DNA of 12,396 nt from the NCBI GenBank assembly GCA_025923975.1, contig JAICEV010000061.1:1-12396 (forward strand), written 5' to 3'. A program made the translations under genes and the position numbers. Positions 5,754-12,396 of the stretch are shown piece by piece. The notes below the pieces were generated by a model. The model saw only the letters and a program-made list of their open reading frames with translations. It was not told the DNA's origin and did no database searches. The stretch is from Propionibacteriaceae bacterium (GTDB taxonomy: Bacteria > Actinomycetota > Actinomycetes > Propionibacteriales > Propionibacteriaceae). Position 1 is the first letter of the stretch, and each line of letters opens with the position of its first letter.

Positions 5754-6104
5754 ATGATCGTCGGGGTCGGTATTGACGTCTGCGACGTCGACCGGTTTGC
5801 CTCCTCTATCGAGCGCCGGCCAGGTCTGGTCCGGCGGATCTTCACCCCCGCAGAAGCCGAGCGCCCGATGGCGTCGAAAGCTGCCCGATTCGCCGCCAAG
5901 GAGGCATTGGCGAAGGCTTTGGGCGCTCCGGACGGTTTGTCCTGGCTGGACGCCGAGGTGGTGACCGACGATGACGGCAGACCCTCGTTCAAGATCACCG
6001 GTACCGTCGCTGCCCGCGCTGCCGAACTGGGCATCGGCACCATTCACCTCAGCATGTCCCATGATGCCGGCATCGCCTCGGCCGTCGTAATCTGCGAAGC
6101 GTGA
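5754..6104 (+). CDS. acpS: Holo-[acyl-carrier-protein] synthase
   Basis: Transfers the 4'-phosphopantetheine arm of CoA to a serine of acyl carrier protein, activating it for fatty acid synthesis. The N-terminus MIVGVGIDVCDVDRF is the family signature, with D8 as the expected magnesium ligand. The second signature, ARFAAKEALAKALG (44-57), carries the metal-binding E50. The C-terminus IHLSMSHDAGIASAVVI (97-113) is typical. At 116 residues it is slightly shorter than E. coli AcpS (126). An in-frame TAG at 5745-5747 fixes the ATG at 5754 as the first possible start. No Shine-Dalgarno sequence is visible; the bases just upstream belong to the repeat array. It is the first gene of the tightly packed downstream cluster and uses the end product of the pathway begun by CoaA. 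Confidence 0.96.
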   Translation: MIVGVGIDVCDVDRFASSIERRPGLVRRIFTPAEAERPMASKAARFAAKEALAKALGAPDGLSWLDAEVVTDDDGRPSFKITGTVAARAAELGIGTIHLSMSHDAGIASAVVICEA

Positions 6105-6106
6105 TC

Positions 6107-7546
6107 ATGCGCGCTTACCGGGTCGAGGCGATCCGGCGGATGGAGGAGCGGACCATTGCTGTGGAGGGCGTGGATGCCCTAATGCAGCGGGCTGCGGCCG
6201 CGGTGGCCGCCAGTGCCTCCGACCTGTTGGTGTCGGCGAGCGGGGGCCGATACGGGCGGCACGTGATGATCATGATTGGTGCGGGTAACAACGGCGGCGA
6301 CGCGTTGTTTGCCGGCGCGCGTCTTGCCCGGCACGGCGTGCGTGTCACCGCGGTCCGCTGTTTGGGCGCACCGCACCCGGCCGGACTGGCCGCATTGCTC
6401 GACTCGGGTGGCCGCGTGATCGACCTCGATGATCGTGCTGTCACCGGTGCAATGGCGTACGACCTGGTCATCGACGGCATCCTTGGCATCGGTGGCCGTC
6501 CAGGGCTGCCCGACCGCGTTGCCCGCCTTGTGCAATCCGTCGAGGCGCAGGGCATCCCGACCATCGCTGTCGACCTCCCCTCCGGAGTTGCCGCAGACAC
6601 GGGTGCCGTTCCGGGAGCAGCGGTGCGAGCGACGCGGACAGTCACGTTCGGCGAGGCGAAACCCTGTCACCTGCTGCAACCGGCACTGAGCCGCTGCGGT
6701 GCGATCACGGTGGTCGATATCGGACTCGGCGCCGATCACGATGAAACGGTCGACCTGGTCGGTCTGGATGAGGACGGTCTGGCAAAGGCGTGGCCTTATC
6801 CGACCGAGCGCAGCGACAAGTACGCCCGCGGAGTGGTCGGGGTAGACACCGGCTCCGATCAGTATCCAGGTGCTGCGGTGATGTCGGTCTACGGCGCCGT
6901 TTACGGTGGCGCGGGATACGTGCGATACCTCGGTGCCGAGCGACCGGCCGCCACTATTTCGGCCCAGCTGCCGAACGTCGTGTTCTCGCCGGGGCGGGTC
7001 CAGGCGCGCCTGTTCGGCTCCGGCTGGGGTGACCGCCCCGATGGCGCACAGGTGCTCGCCCGCGCGGCCGATGAGGGAGTGCCGGCGGTGGTGGATGCCG
7101 ATGGGCTCGGTTATCTGCCGAAACCCGCTCCTGCTAGCTGGCTGCTGACTCCCCATTCGGGCGAGCTGGCCAGGCTCCTGGATCAGGAGCGCAGCTGGGT
7201 CGAGGAGGATCCCCTGCGAGCCGTTACCGCCGGCGCCGAGCAGACGGGCGCCACGGTGCTCTTGAAGGGGGCGAGCCAACTGGTCGCAGCTCCCAACGGC
7301 GGCCCGGTGCTGGTCGCCTTGCCCGGTCCAGCATGGACGGCGCAGGCGGGATCGGGCGATGTCCTCGGTGGCGTTTGCGCCGCTTTGCTGGCGGCCGGCG
7401 TGGATGCGCAGCATGCCGGTCAGCTTGGTGCTTCGGTTCAGGCGGTGGCTGCGGCTGAGCATCCCGGCGTGCTGGCGCCGCAGGAGCTGGCACGCGCCAT
7501 TGGCCAGACGCTGGGACGTCTCGAGCAGCGTTCGAGGACCCGATGA
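6107..7546 (+). CDS. nnr: Bifunctional NAD(P)H-hydrate epimerase / ADP-dependent dehydratase
   Basis: Repairs NADHX and NADPHX, the damaged hydrated forms of NAD(P)H: the N-terminal domain epimerises the R and S forms, and the C-terminal domain dehydrates the S form using ADP. The 479 residues contain a YjeF_N domain (about 1-215: GAGNNGGD at 58-65, DGILGIGG at 123-130, IAVDLPSG at 153-160, TFGEAKP at 180-186) and a ribokinase-like domain (about 235-475: KYARGVVG, YPGAAVMSV, PHSGE at 349-353, GSGDVLGG at 415-422 with catalytic D418). The ATG at 6107 matches the usual MRxYxVExIR start and has GAAG seven bases upstream. An in-frame GTG at 6101 overlaps the acpS stop as GTGA and is the alternative. 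The second glycine of the usual KPGH is cysteine here (KPCH). Confidence 0.95.
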   Translation: MRAYRVEAIRRMEERTIAVEGVDALMQRAAAAVAASASDLLVSASGGRYGRHVMIMIGAGNNGGDALFAGARLARHGVRVTAVRCLGAPHPAGLAALLDSGGRVIDLDDRAVTGAMAYDLVIDGILGIGGRPGLPDRVARLVQSVEAQGIPTIAVDLPSGVAADTGAVPGAAVRATRTVTFGEAKPCHLLQPALSRCGAITVVDIGLGADHDETVDLVGLDEDGLAKAWPYPTERSDKYARGVVGVDTGSDQYPGAAVMSVYGAVYGGAGYVRYLGAERPAATISAQLPNVVFSPGRVQARLFGSGWGDRPDGAQVLARAADEGVPAVVDADGLGYLPKPAPASWLLTPHSGELARLLDQERSWVEEDPLRAVTAGAEQTGATVLLKGASQLVAAPNGGPVLVALPGPAWTAQAGSGDVLGGVCAALLAAGVDAQHAGQLGASVQAVAAAEHPGVLAPQELARAIGQTLGRLEQRSRTR

Positions 7547-8727
7547 TCAACCAGCTGCAGCCAGCCGCCGCGGTCGCCGGCATCTACCCGGCCACTGCGT
7601 GCGCTGAGATCGATCTGGCCGCGTTCCGTGCCAATGTGGTCGCGCTCCAGGCGCACGCCGGCGTGCCCGCGATGGTCGTGGTTAAGGCTGACGGCTATGG
7701 GCACGGGATTGTTGAGTGCGCTCGGGAGGCGAGGGTCGCTGGCGCCGGATGGCTTGGCGTAGCCACCCCTGGGGAGGCATTGCTGCTCCGCGAAGCGGGT
7801 GATGCCGGCCCGATCTTGGCCTGGCTTTACGGCGTGGAGGAGGACTTGGCGCCGTTGGTCGCCGCCGATATTGATATATCAGCCCAGTCGGTCGAGCAGA
7901 TAGGCCGGCTGGCGGCTGCAGCTGCCACCACTGAGCGACGTGCCCGAGTGCACCTCAAGATCGACACCGGACTTTCCCGCAACGGTGCTCCCAGCTACGA
8001 GTGGCCGCACGTCTGTGCGGCAGCGGCCGAGGCCGAGCACGCTGGGGCTCTTGAGGTGGTAGCCGTCTGGTCGCACCTTGCCGCAGCCGACGAACCGGGC
8101 CATCCATCCATTCCTGTGCAGGTCGAGGCGTTCCAGCGCGGGTACGAGCAAGCCAGGGCCGAGGGTTTGGAACCGACCTTGCGCCACCTTGCTAACTCGG
8201 CCGGGGCCTTGATAGTCCCGGAGGCACGGCTGGACCTGGTGCGGGTCGGCATTGCGGCGTACGGCGTCGATCCGGCTCCAGGGATTGCGGCGCTTGCCGG
8301 GGTTGCCTTGCGGCCGGTGATGCGGTTGCGTGCTCAGCTGGTCAATGTGAAGCAAATTCCGGCCGGAGCCAGCGTCTCGTACGGATGGACGTGGACCGCA
8401 GAGACGCCAACCACGGTCGGTCTGGTGCCGCTGGGCTATGGCGACGGGATACCCCGGCACGCCGGAAACCGGGCATCGGTGGGTTGGTCCGGTGGCCGGG
8501 TCCCGGTCCGTGGCCGGATCTGTATGGACCAGTTCGTCGTCGAACTGGGCGCTGAACATCTCGCCGAGCCAGGCGAGGAGATAATTGTCCTCGGCTCTGG
8601 TGATCACGGCGAACCAACTGCCAATGACTGGGCGGCGTGGTGTGACACCATCGGCTACGAGATCGTCACCCGGATCGGAAGCCGCGTGCCACGTCGCTAT
8701 CTCAATGCCAGCCAAGAGGACATCTGA
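7543..8727 (+). CDS. alr: Alanine racemase
   Basis: PLP-dependent interconversion of L- and D-alanine, supplying D-Ala for peptidoglycan. The 394 residues form a TIM-barrel domain and a C-terminal beta domain. The PLP lysine is K48 in VVKADGYGHG (46-55). HLKIDTGLSRNG (137-148) includes K139, the site expected to be carbamylated. HLANSAG (215-221) and RVGIAAYG (234-241) contact the cofactor. The second catalytic base is Y280 in SVSYGWTW. RICMDQFVV (325-333) completes the active site across the dimer. The first 15 or so residues are a non-conserved extension. The ATG overlaps the nnr stop as ATGA and has GAGGA four bases upstream, so coupled translation with nnr is likely. Confidence 0.97.
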   Translation: MINQLQPAAAVAGIYPATACAEIDLAAFRANVVALQAHAGVPAMVVVKADGYGHGIVECAREARVAGAGWLGVATPGEALLLREAGDAGPILAWLYGVEEDLAPLVAADIDISAQSVEQIGRLAAAAATTERRARVHLKIDTGLSRNGAPSYEWPHVCAAAAEAEHAGALEVVAVWSHLAAADEPGHPSIPVQVEAFQRGYEQARAEGLEPTLRHLANSAGALIVPEARLDLVRVGIAAYGVDPAPGIAALAGVALRPVMRLRAQLVNVKQIPAGASVSYGWTWTAETPTTVGLVPLGYGDGIPRHAGNRASVGWSGGRVPVRGRICMDQFVVELGAEHLAEPGEEIIVLGSGDHGEPTANDWAAWCDTIGYEIVTRIGSRVPRRYLNASQEDI

Positions 8728-9809
8728 TGGCGCCGAAACGCGGCGGGCTGGCCGCGGGGCTGGGTTTCGTTACCAGCGTGGCAGCGCTGGCGGGCGGCGG
8801 GATCGCGCTGGGCATCGAACTGGAACGCAGGATTGTGTCGAAGCGGATCGCCCGCAACTCCGAGGCTGACCTTGAGGAGTTCTTCTCGCTGCGGTCTGAC
8901 GGCCCCGACGTCACCACTCCCGACGGAGTCGTGCTCCACACCGAGGTGGATGCGGGCGGTGCCCATGACCCCACGCTGCTCTACGTCCACGGATACGGCC
9001 TGAACCTCGACTGCTGGCACTTTCAGCGTCTCCACTTCCGCGGATTGCTGCGCCAGGTGTTCTATGACCAGCGTTCGCATGGCAGGTCGAGTCGCTCCGA
9101 AGCAGAGCTCTGCCGGATTCCCCAAGTGGCTGAGGACTTGCATCAGGTCTTGGAGGAGGTCGTAGGACCCGGACCGGTGATCCTGATTGGGCACTCGATG
9201 GGCGGTATGGCAATCATGAGGTTTGCGCAGACACGTCCTGAACTGTTCGGTACTCAGATCCTTGGCGTCGCCTTGTTCTGCACTTCAGCTGGCGAGTTGG
9301 CGTACCACTCACCGATTCGGGGCATACCAGGTCGGACCTTCCACCGAATCGCCGAGCCGATGATGTCCGGCCTGAACCGGATACCAGAGCTCGTGGCGCA
9401 GGGGCGCCGGGCTGGCAGCGATCTGGGTTTTGTGGTGACGCGCCGGCTCGGGTTTGGACCGGACGTGCCGCCAAGGTATGTGGACTTCGCCTCCGAGATG
9501 CTTGCAGAGATTCCTCTTGAGGTGGTGGCTGACTACCTTCCGGCGTTTCGGGAGCTGGATGAGTATCAGGCTCTCGAGATCGTCAGCACCGTACCGACCG
9601 TCGTCGTTGGCGGTGAGGACGATGTCATCACCCCAATTGACCACACGGCTCGGATCATCGACTTGCTTCCGAATGCCGAGGCGATCCGGGTCGAGAGGTG
9701 TGGGCACCTGGGCATGATCGAGAAGCACGAGATCTTCAGTGGCGCGCTGGAGCGGTTGGTAAGCAGAGTACGCGAGGGCATGGCCATACAACACTACGAT
9801 GGCCGCTAG
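8727..9809 (+). CDS. Membrane-anchored alpha/beta-fold hydrolase, substrate unknown
   Basis: A 360-residue alpha/beta hydrolase of unknown substrate. Residues 9-30 are hydrophobic (GLGFVTSVAALAGGGIALG) behind a short basic start (K4, R5), so an uncleaved membrane anchor or signal-anchor is likely. The fold shows the oxyanion segment LLYVHGYGLNLDCW (84-97), YDQRSHGRSS (113-122), and the nucleophile elbow IGHSMGG with S157. The probable acid is D299 in GGEDDVITP (295-303), and H327 in CGHLGMIEKH (325-334) is the catalytic histidine, so the triad is complete. The ATG overlaps the alr stop by one base (TGATG), with AAGAGGA six bases upstream. Position between alr and tsaE is common in actinobacteria and does not reveal a function. 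Esterase, lipase or haloperoxidase-like labels would be guesses. Confidence 0.9.
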   Translation: MAPKRGGLAAGLGFVTSVAALAGGGIALGIELERRIVSKRIARNSEADLEEFFSLRSDGPDVTTPDGVVLHTEVDAGGAHDPTLLYVHGYGLNLDCWHFQRLHFRGLLRQVFYDQRSHGRSSRSEAELCRIPQVAEDLHQVLEEVVGPGPVILIGHSMGGMAIMRFAQTRPELFGTQILGVALFCTSAGELAYHSPIRGIPGRTFHRIAEPMMSGLNRIPELVAQGRRAGSDLGFVVTRRLGFGPDVPPRYVDFASEMLAEIPLEVVADYLPAFRELDEYQALEIVSTVPTVVVGGEDDVITPIDHTARIIDLLPNAEAIRVERCGHLGMIEKHEIFSGALERLVSRVREGMAIQHYDGR

Positions 9810-10768
9810 TGAGCGTCTCGGTTTCTGATCTTGTGGTTTCGATCGCGTCGCCGCAGGATGCGGCGGCGATGGTAGAGGTCATTCACAGCGCCTTCCGGGC
9901 GCGCCCGGCAGTCGATCCACCCTCGGCTGCCATTGCTGAAACCGCGGAGACCTTGGCTGCCAGCCTACGGCGTGGCACTGGGATCTTCGCCCAGGTCAGC
10001 GGCCAGCCGGCGGGGGTGATCGTCATGCTGCCAGCTGCGGATGGTGTGGCGACCTTCTCCCGCGTCTCGGTTCATCCAGAGCTGCAACGGCACGGCATCG
10101 CTTCTGCCATGGTGACTGCGGCCGAGGAACTCGCGGCTGTCCAGGGCTTTCAGCGGGTCGAACTCTTCACCCGGTCGGAATTTCCTGAGTTCCTCGGCTT
10201 CTGGCGGCACCGCGGGTTTGTTGTTGATCGCGCTGTCCCACACGGTGTGATCTTGACCAAGCCGTTGCCGATGGCGCTCAAGGTCCCGACCAGCGAGGCC
10301 ATGGTAGGGCTGGGGGAACGGTTGGCACGGCTGCTTGAGCGTGGTGATGTGATCATCGCCGGTGGTGATCTTGGCGCTGGGAAAACCACATTGACGCAGG
10401 GCATCGGCCGCGGACTTGGCTCAGAAGGCCCGATCATCTCTCCGACGTTTGTGTTGTCCCGGATCCACCCCTCGGCGATCGGCCGGCCAACCTTGATGCA
10501 CGTGGATGCCTATCGGCTGTCGACCTCGTACGAGCTTGATGATCTTGACTTGGACGCGGCTATAGCTGACTCGATCACTGTGGTCGAGTGGGGACAGGGC
10601 ATCGCCGAAGGTCTTGCCGAGGAGCGACTGGAGATCGACATCTGGACCTCACCGGCCGATCTCTCGGCCGTCAGCGATGACAGCGAGCGGGTGGTCACGA
10701 TCCGGGCGATTGGAGCCAGATGGCGTGGCGTGGAGCTCGGCGCACTACGTGGTGATGATCATGACTGA
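9809..10768 (+). CDS. tsaE: GNAT acetyltransferase fused to TsaE, t6A-modification ATPase
   Basis: A 319-residue two-domain protein. Residues 8-152 are a GNAT N-acetyltransferase: VSVHPELQRHGIASAM (86-101) holds the acetyl-CoA pyrophosphate loop QRHGIA, and VELFTR...FLGFWRHRGF (117-137) is the closing strand and helix. Residues 158-302 are TsaE, the ATPase that drives TsaB-TsaD in making N6-threonylcarbamoyladenosine at tRNA position 37. Its motifs are Walker A GDLGAGKTT (186-194, K192), SPTFVL (211-216), HVDAYRL (231-237) and VVEWG (258-262). The GTG at 9809 overlaps the preceding TAG (TAGTG) and begins just before the GNAT fold; an upstream in-frame ATG at 9698 lies wholly inside the previous gene and is rejected. 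The junction (KPLPMALKVPTSE) has an internal ATG at 10271 but no ribosome binding site, so one fused polypeptide is expected. The GNAT substrate is unknown. Confidence 0.93.
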   Translation: MSVSVSDLVVSIASPQDAAAMVEVIHSAFRARPAVDPPSAAIAETAETLAASLRRGTGIFAQVSGQPAGVIVMLPAADGVATFSRVSVHPELQRHGIASAMVTAAEELAAVQGFQRVELFTRSEFPEFLGFWRHRGFVVDRAVPHGVILTKPLPMALKVPTSEAMVGLGERLARLLERGDVIIAGGDLGAGKTTLTQGIGRGLGSEGPIISPTFVLSRIHPSAIGRPTLMHVDAYRLSTSYELDDLDLDAAIADSITVVEWGQGIAEGLAEERLEIDIWTSPADLSAVSDDSERVVTIRAIGARWRGVELGALRGDDHD

Positions 10769-11417
10769 TACGCCGCTGGTACTCGCGCTGGACACCTCGA
10801 CAGTGGTCAACGTTGGGCTGGCCCGGGGAGACCAGGTGCTCGCCACGGCGACCGTTTCCGACCAGATGGCTCATGTCGAGCAACTCATGCCGCTTGTCTC
10901 TGAGTGCCTCGATGCCGCCGAAGTGCGCGCCGTCGAACTCGACCAGCTGGTCGTCGGTGTGGGCCCGGGACCGTTTACCGGTCTCCGGGTGGGCGTCGTC
11001 ACGGCGCATGTGCTCGGTTTTGTACTGCGCATCGGGCTGCGTGGCGTCTGCAGCCTGGACGTGCTAGCCGCGCAGTTCGTTGGACAAGGTCCGGAAGACT
11101 TCGTAGTGGCGACCGATGCTAGGCGTCGGGAGGTCTATTGGGCTCGTTACAACGCTCGCGGTATCCGGGTTGAGGAGCCCAAGGTGTCCCGCCCCGGCGA
11201 TGTGCCGAGATTGCCGGTCATCGGACCCGCCGCCGATATCTATGCCGATCAGCTGCTAGCAGTGTCCGGCCCGAGATCGATGGATCCCGCCGTGCTCGCC
11301 ACGACCGGTGCGACGCTGCCTGATGCCGGTCACGAGCCGCTCTACTTGCGGCATCCCGATGCGACCGAGCTGACCCGTCCCAAGTCGGTGCTGCACTACC
11401 AGGGCGCGCCACGATGA
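10761..11417 (+). CDS. tsaB: tRNA threonylcarbamoyladenosine biosynthesis protein TsaB
   Basis: Partner of TsaD in t6A37 formation; an ASKHA-fold protein that scaffolds TsaD and TsaE and is not itself the catalyst. The 218 residues open with LVLALDTSTVVNVGLARG (6-23). AHVEQLMPLV (37-46) and the hallmark GVGPGPFTGLRVG (66-78) follow, then VATDARRREVYWARY (116-130) and the C-terminal PLYLRHPDATE (193-203). ATG 10761 is preferred, with GGTG (10751-10754) as ribosome binding site; ATG 10755 is the alternative. Longer in-frame extensions upstream read through the end of tsaE in another frame and are not conserved-looking. The start overlaps tsaE by eight bases. Confidence 0.94.
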   Translation: MTDTPLVLALDTSTVVNVGLARGDQVLATATVSDQMAHVEQLMPLVSECLDAAEVRAVELDQLVVGVGPGPFTGLRVGVVTAHVLGFVLRIGLRGVCSLDVLAAQFVGQGPEDFVVATDARRREVYWARYNARGIRVEEPKVSRPGDVPRLPVIGPAADIYADQLLAVSGPRSMDPAVLATTGATLPDAGHEPLYLRHPDATELTRPKSVLHYQGAPR

Positions 11418-11920
11418 TCGACGCCTTGCGCAATCCCGAGATCAGCATCTTGCCGGCTCGTCAAGATGATCTGAATGCGATCATGCTTTTGGAGCGGGGC
11501 GGTTTCCCTGCCGCCGAGCAGTGGAGCGAGCGCAGCTGGCGCGGCGAGCTGCTCGGCGAAGGCCGGACGATCTTGATCGCCCGTGCGCAGCACCCGGTCG
11601 GTGTGATTTCGATCAAAACTCTCGGTGAGCTCGCTGACGTGCATCGCCTTGTCGTGGAGCCGCGCAGTCGTCGCCGCGGAATCGGAACCGCCCTGGTGCG
11701 CGCTGGTCTCGAGAGGGTGCGGCAGCACGGGGTGCGAGAGGTGATCTTGGATGTCGGGTATGGCAACGAGCCGGCCATCGCGCTCTACCAGCAGCTGGGC
11801 TTCGAGCAATTCAGTGCTCGCCGGAACTACTACGGACCCGGCCAAGATGCGTTGATCTTGAAGCTCTATGACCTCCAGACCTGGCCGGACCGCATTCCAG
11901 TCAGGGTGGCGGAACCATGA
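11414..11920 (+). CDS. rimI: Ribosomal protein S18-alanine N-acetyltransferase family
   Basis: GNAT-family enzyme that acetylates protein N-termini; in E. coli the target is S18, and in actinobacteria a wider range is likely (family knowledge). The 168 residues contain DVHRLVVEPRSRRRGIGTAL (75-94) with the acetyl-CoA loop RRRGIG, then EVILDVGYGNEPAIALYQQLGF (109-130) and the RimI-type RRNYYGPGQDALIL (136-149), whose tyrosine pair helps separate RimI from other GNATs. Residues 117-118 read GN where RimI usually has LEVRxxN spacing, a mild variation. The ATG overlaps the tsaB stop as ATGA and its own stop overlaps the tsaD ATG, so translation is probably coupled. It is the second acetyltransferase domain in this stretch, after the one fused to TsaE. 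Confidence 0.93.
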   Translation: MIDALRNPEISILPARQDDLNAIMLLERGGFPAAEQWSERSWRGELLGEGRTILIARAQHPVGVISIKTLGELADVHRLVVEPRSRRRGIGTALVRAGLERVRQHGVREVILDVGYGNEPAIALYQQLGFEQFSARRNYYGPGQDALILKLYDLQTWPDRIPVRVAEP

Positions 11921-12396
11921 GCGTTCGCTCGAGTGCGGACGCAGGTGGGCCGCTCATTGTCGGTATCGAGTCTTCCTGCGACGAGACCGGCGTCGGCATT
12001 GTCCGGGGACATAAGCTGCTGGCCAACGAGGTCGCCTCCAGCGTTGAGCTGCATGTGAGGTTTGGTGGCGTGGTGCCGGAAGTGGCGAGCCGTGCGCACC
12101 TGGAGGCCATGGTGCCTACGCTGCGACGCGCCTGCGCTACTGCAGACATCGATTTGTCGGAGATCGATGGCGTTGCGGTGACTGCCGGGCCCGGTCTGAT
12201 GGGTGCGCTGGTGGTCGGTCTGGCCAGCGCCAAGGCGCTCGCATACGCACTGAACAAGCCGTTGTATGGGGTTAACCATCTGGTTGGGCACGTTGCCGTT
12301 GATCTGCTGGAGCACGGGCCCCTCCCGGAGCGGTGCATTGCGCTGCTGGTGTCGGGCGGCCACACCTCGCTGCTGCAGGTCGAGAGCATTGCCGAC
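11917..12396 (+). CDS. tsaD: tRNA N6-adenosine threonylcarbamoyltransferase, N-terminal part
   Basis: Catalytic subunit that transfers the threonylcarbamoyl group from threonylcarbamoyl-AMP to A37 of ANN-decoding tRNAs. Only the first 160 codons lie in the window; the frame is open to the end with no stop. Visible motifs are VGIESSCDETGVGIV (15-29), GGVVPEVASRAHLE (50-63), VTAGPGLMGALVVGL (88-102), the iron/zinc-binding histidines H121 and H125 in NHLVGHVAVD, and the nucleotide-phosphate loop LLVSGGHTSLLQV (143-155). The usual family length is about 340 residues, so roughly half is missing. The ATG overlaps the rimI stop (ATGA) with GGCGGAA just upstream. The first dozen residues before the conserved core are a short extension. 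Confidence 0.96.
   Translation, partial: MSVRSSADAGGPLIVGIESSCDETGVGIVRGHKLLANEVASSVELHVRFGGVVPEVASRAHLEAMVPTLRRACATADIDLSEIDGVAVTAGPGLMGALVVGLASAKALAYALNKPLYGVNHLVGHVAVDLLEHGPLPERCIALLVSGGHTSLLQVESIAD

Noticed and set aside
6179..7462. 427-codon open frame on the minus strand opposite nnr
   Set aside because: The plus-strand nnr protein has full two-domain homology features. The antisense product is Arg/His/Gln-rich and featureless, a typical GC shadow.
7879..8715. 278-codon minus-strand frame opposite alr
   Set aside because: It is a shadow of alanine racemase with no motif of its own.
9698..9808. Earlier ATG (9698) as start of the GNAT-TsaE gene
   Set aside because: The extra 37 codons lie inside the hydrolase gene and look like frame-shifted translation of it. 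GTG 9809 fits the TAGTG overlap and the start of the GNAT fold.
10614..10760. Upstream in-frame start codons for tsaB
   Set aside because: They would add 49 residues that are out-of-frame tsaE sequence, rich in Ser/Arg. TsaB begins just before LVLALDTST.
1..12396. tRNA, rRNA, insertion sequence, prophage or defence genes
   Set aside because: No tRNA-like cloverleaf, transposase, integrase or nuclease motif was noticed. All long plus-strand genes and coaA are core housekeeping genes.

Overview
This window is a high-GC (roughly 63-65 % by eye) chromosomal housekeeping segment from an actinobacterium. Pointers to that group are the long acidic N-terminal extension on ribosomal protein S9, the fused NAD(P)HX epimerase/dehydratase, a type I pantothenate kinase beside glmS, frequent GTG starts, and the gene order rplM-rpsI-glmM-coaA-glmS-acpS-nnr-alr-tsaE-tsaB-rimI-tsaD. 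The species cannot be named. TTA leucine codons inside glmM do not fit the TTA avoidance expected of a Streptomyces housekeeping gene. In Mycobacterium tuberculosis coaA is not next to glmS, so that genus also fits poorly.

Layout. Positions 1-2386 (+): rplM and rpsI (50S L13, 30S S9), then glmM (phosphoglucosamine mutase). Positions 2415-3665 (-): an unnamed 63-residue membrane protein and coaA, transcribed towards glmM. Positions 3764-5608 (+): glmS, divergent from coaA across 98 bp. Positions 5609-5753: a 145-bp gap holding two tandem copies of an imperfect palindromic repeat and the start of a third. Positions 5754-12396 (+): eight genes packed end to end, acpS, bifunctional nnr, alr, a membrane-anchored alpha/beta hydrolase, a GNAT-TsaE fusion, tsaB, rimI, and the first 160 codons of tsaD, which runs off the window.

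How the genes fit together. GlmS and GlmM make glucosamine phosphates for UDP-GlcNAc, and Alr supplies D-alanine, so both ends of peptidoglycan precursor supply are present. CoaA starts CoA synthesis, and AcpS uses CoA to load acyl carrier protein. Nnr repairs hydrated NAD(P)H. TsaE, TsaB and TsaD form the t6A37 tRNA-modification machinery, joined by RimI, a protein N-terminal acetyltransferase. With L13 and S9 this is a cell-wall, cofactor and translation cluster.

Most of the window is ordinary. No defence system, mobile element, CRISPR array or RNA gene was found. The parts worth a second look are the palindromic repeat array in the glmS-acpS gap, the matching TANNNT-N6-ATG leaderless promoter signatures of coaA and the small membrane protein, a perfect dyad overlapping the expected -35 region of the latter, and the GNAT-TsaE fusion.
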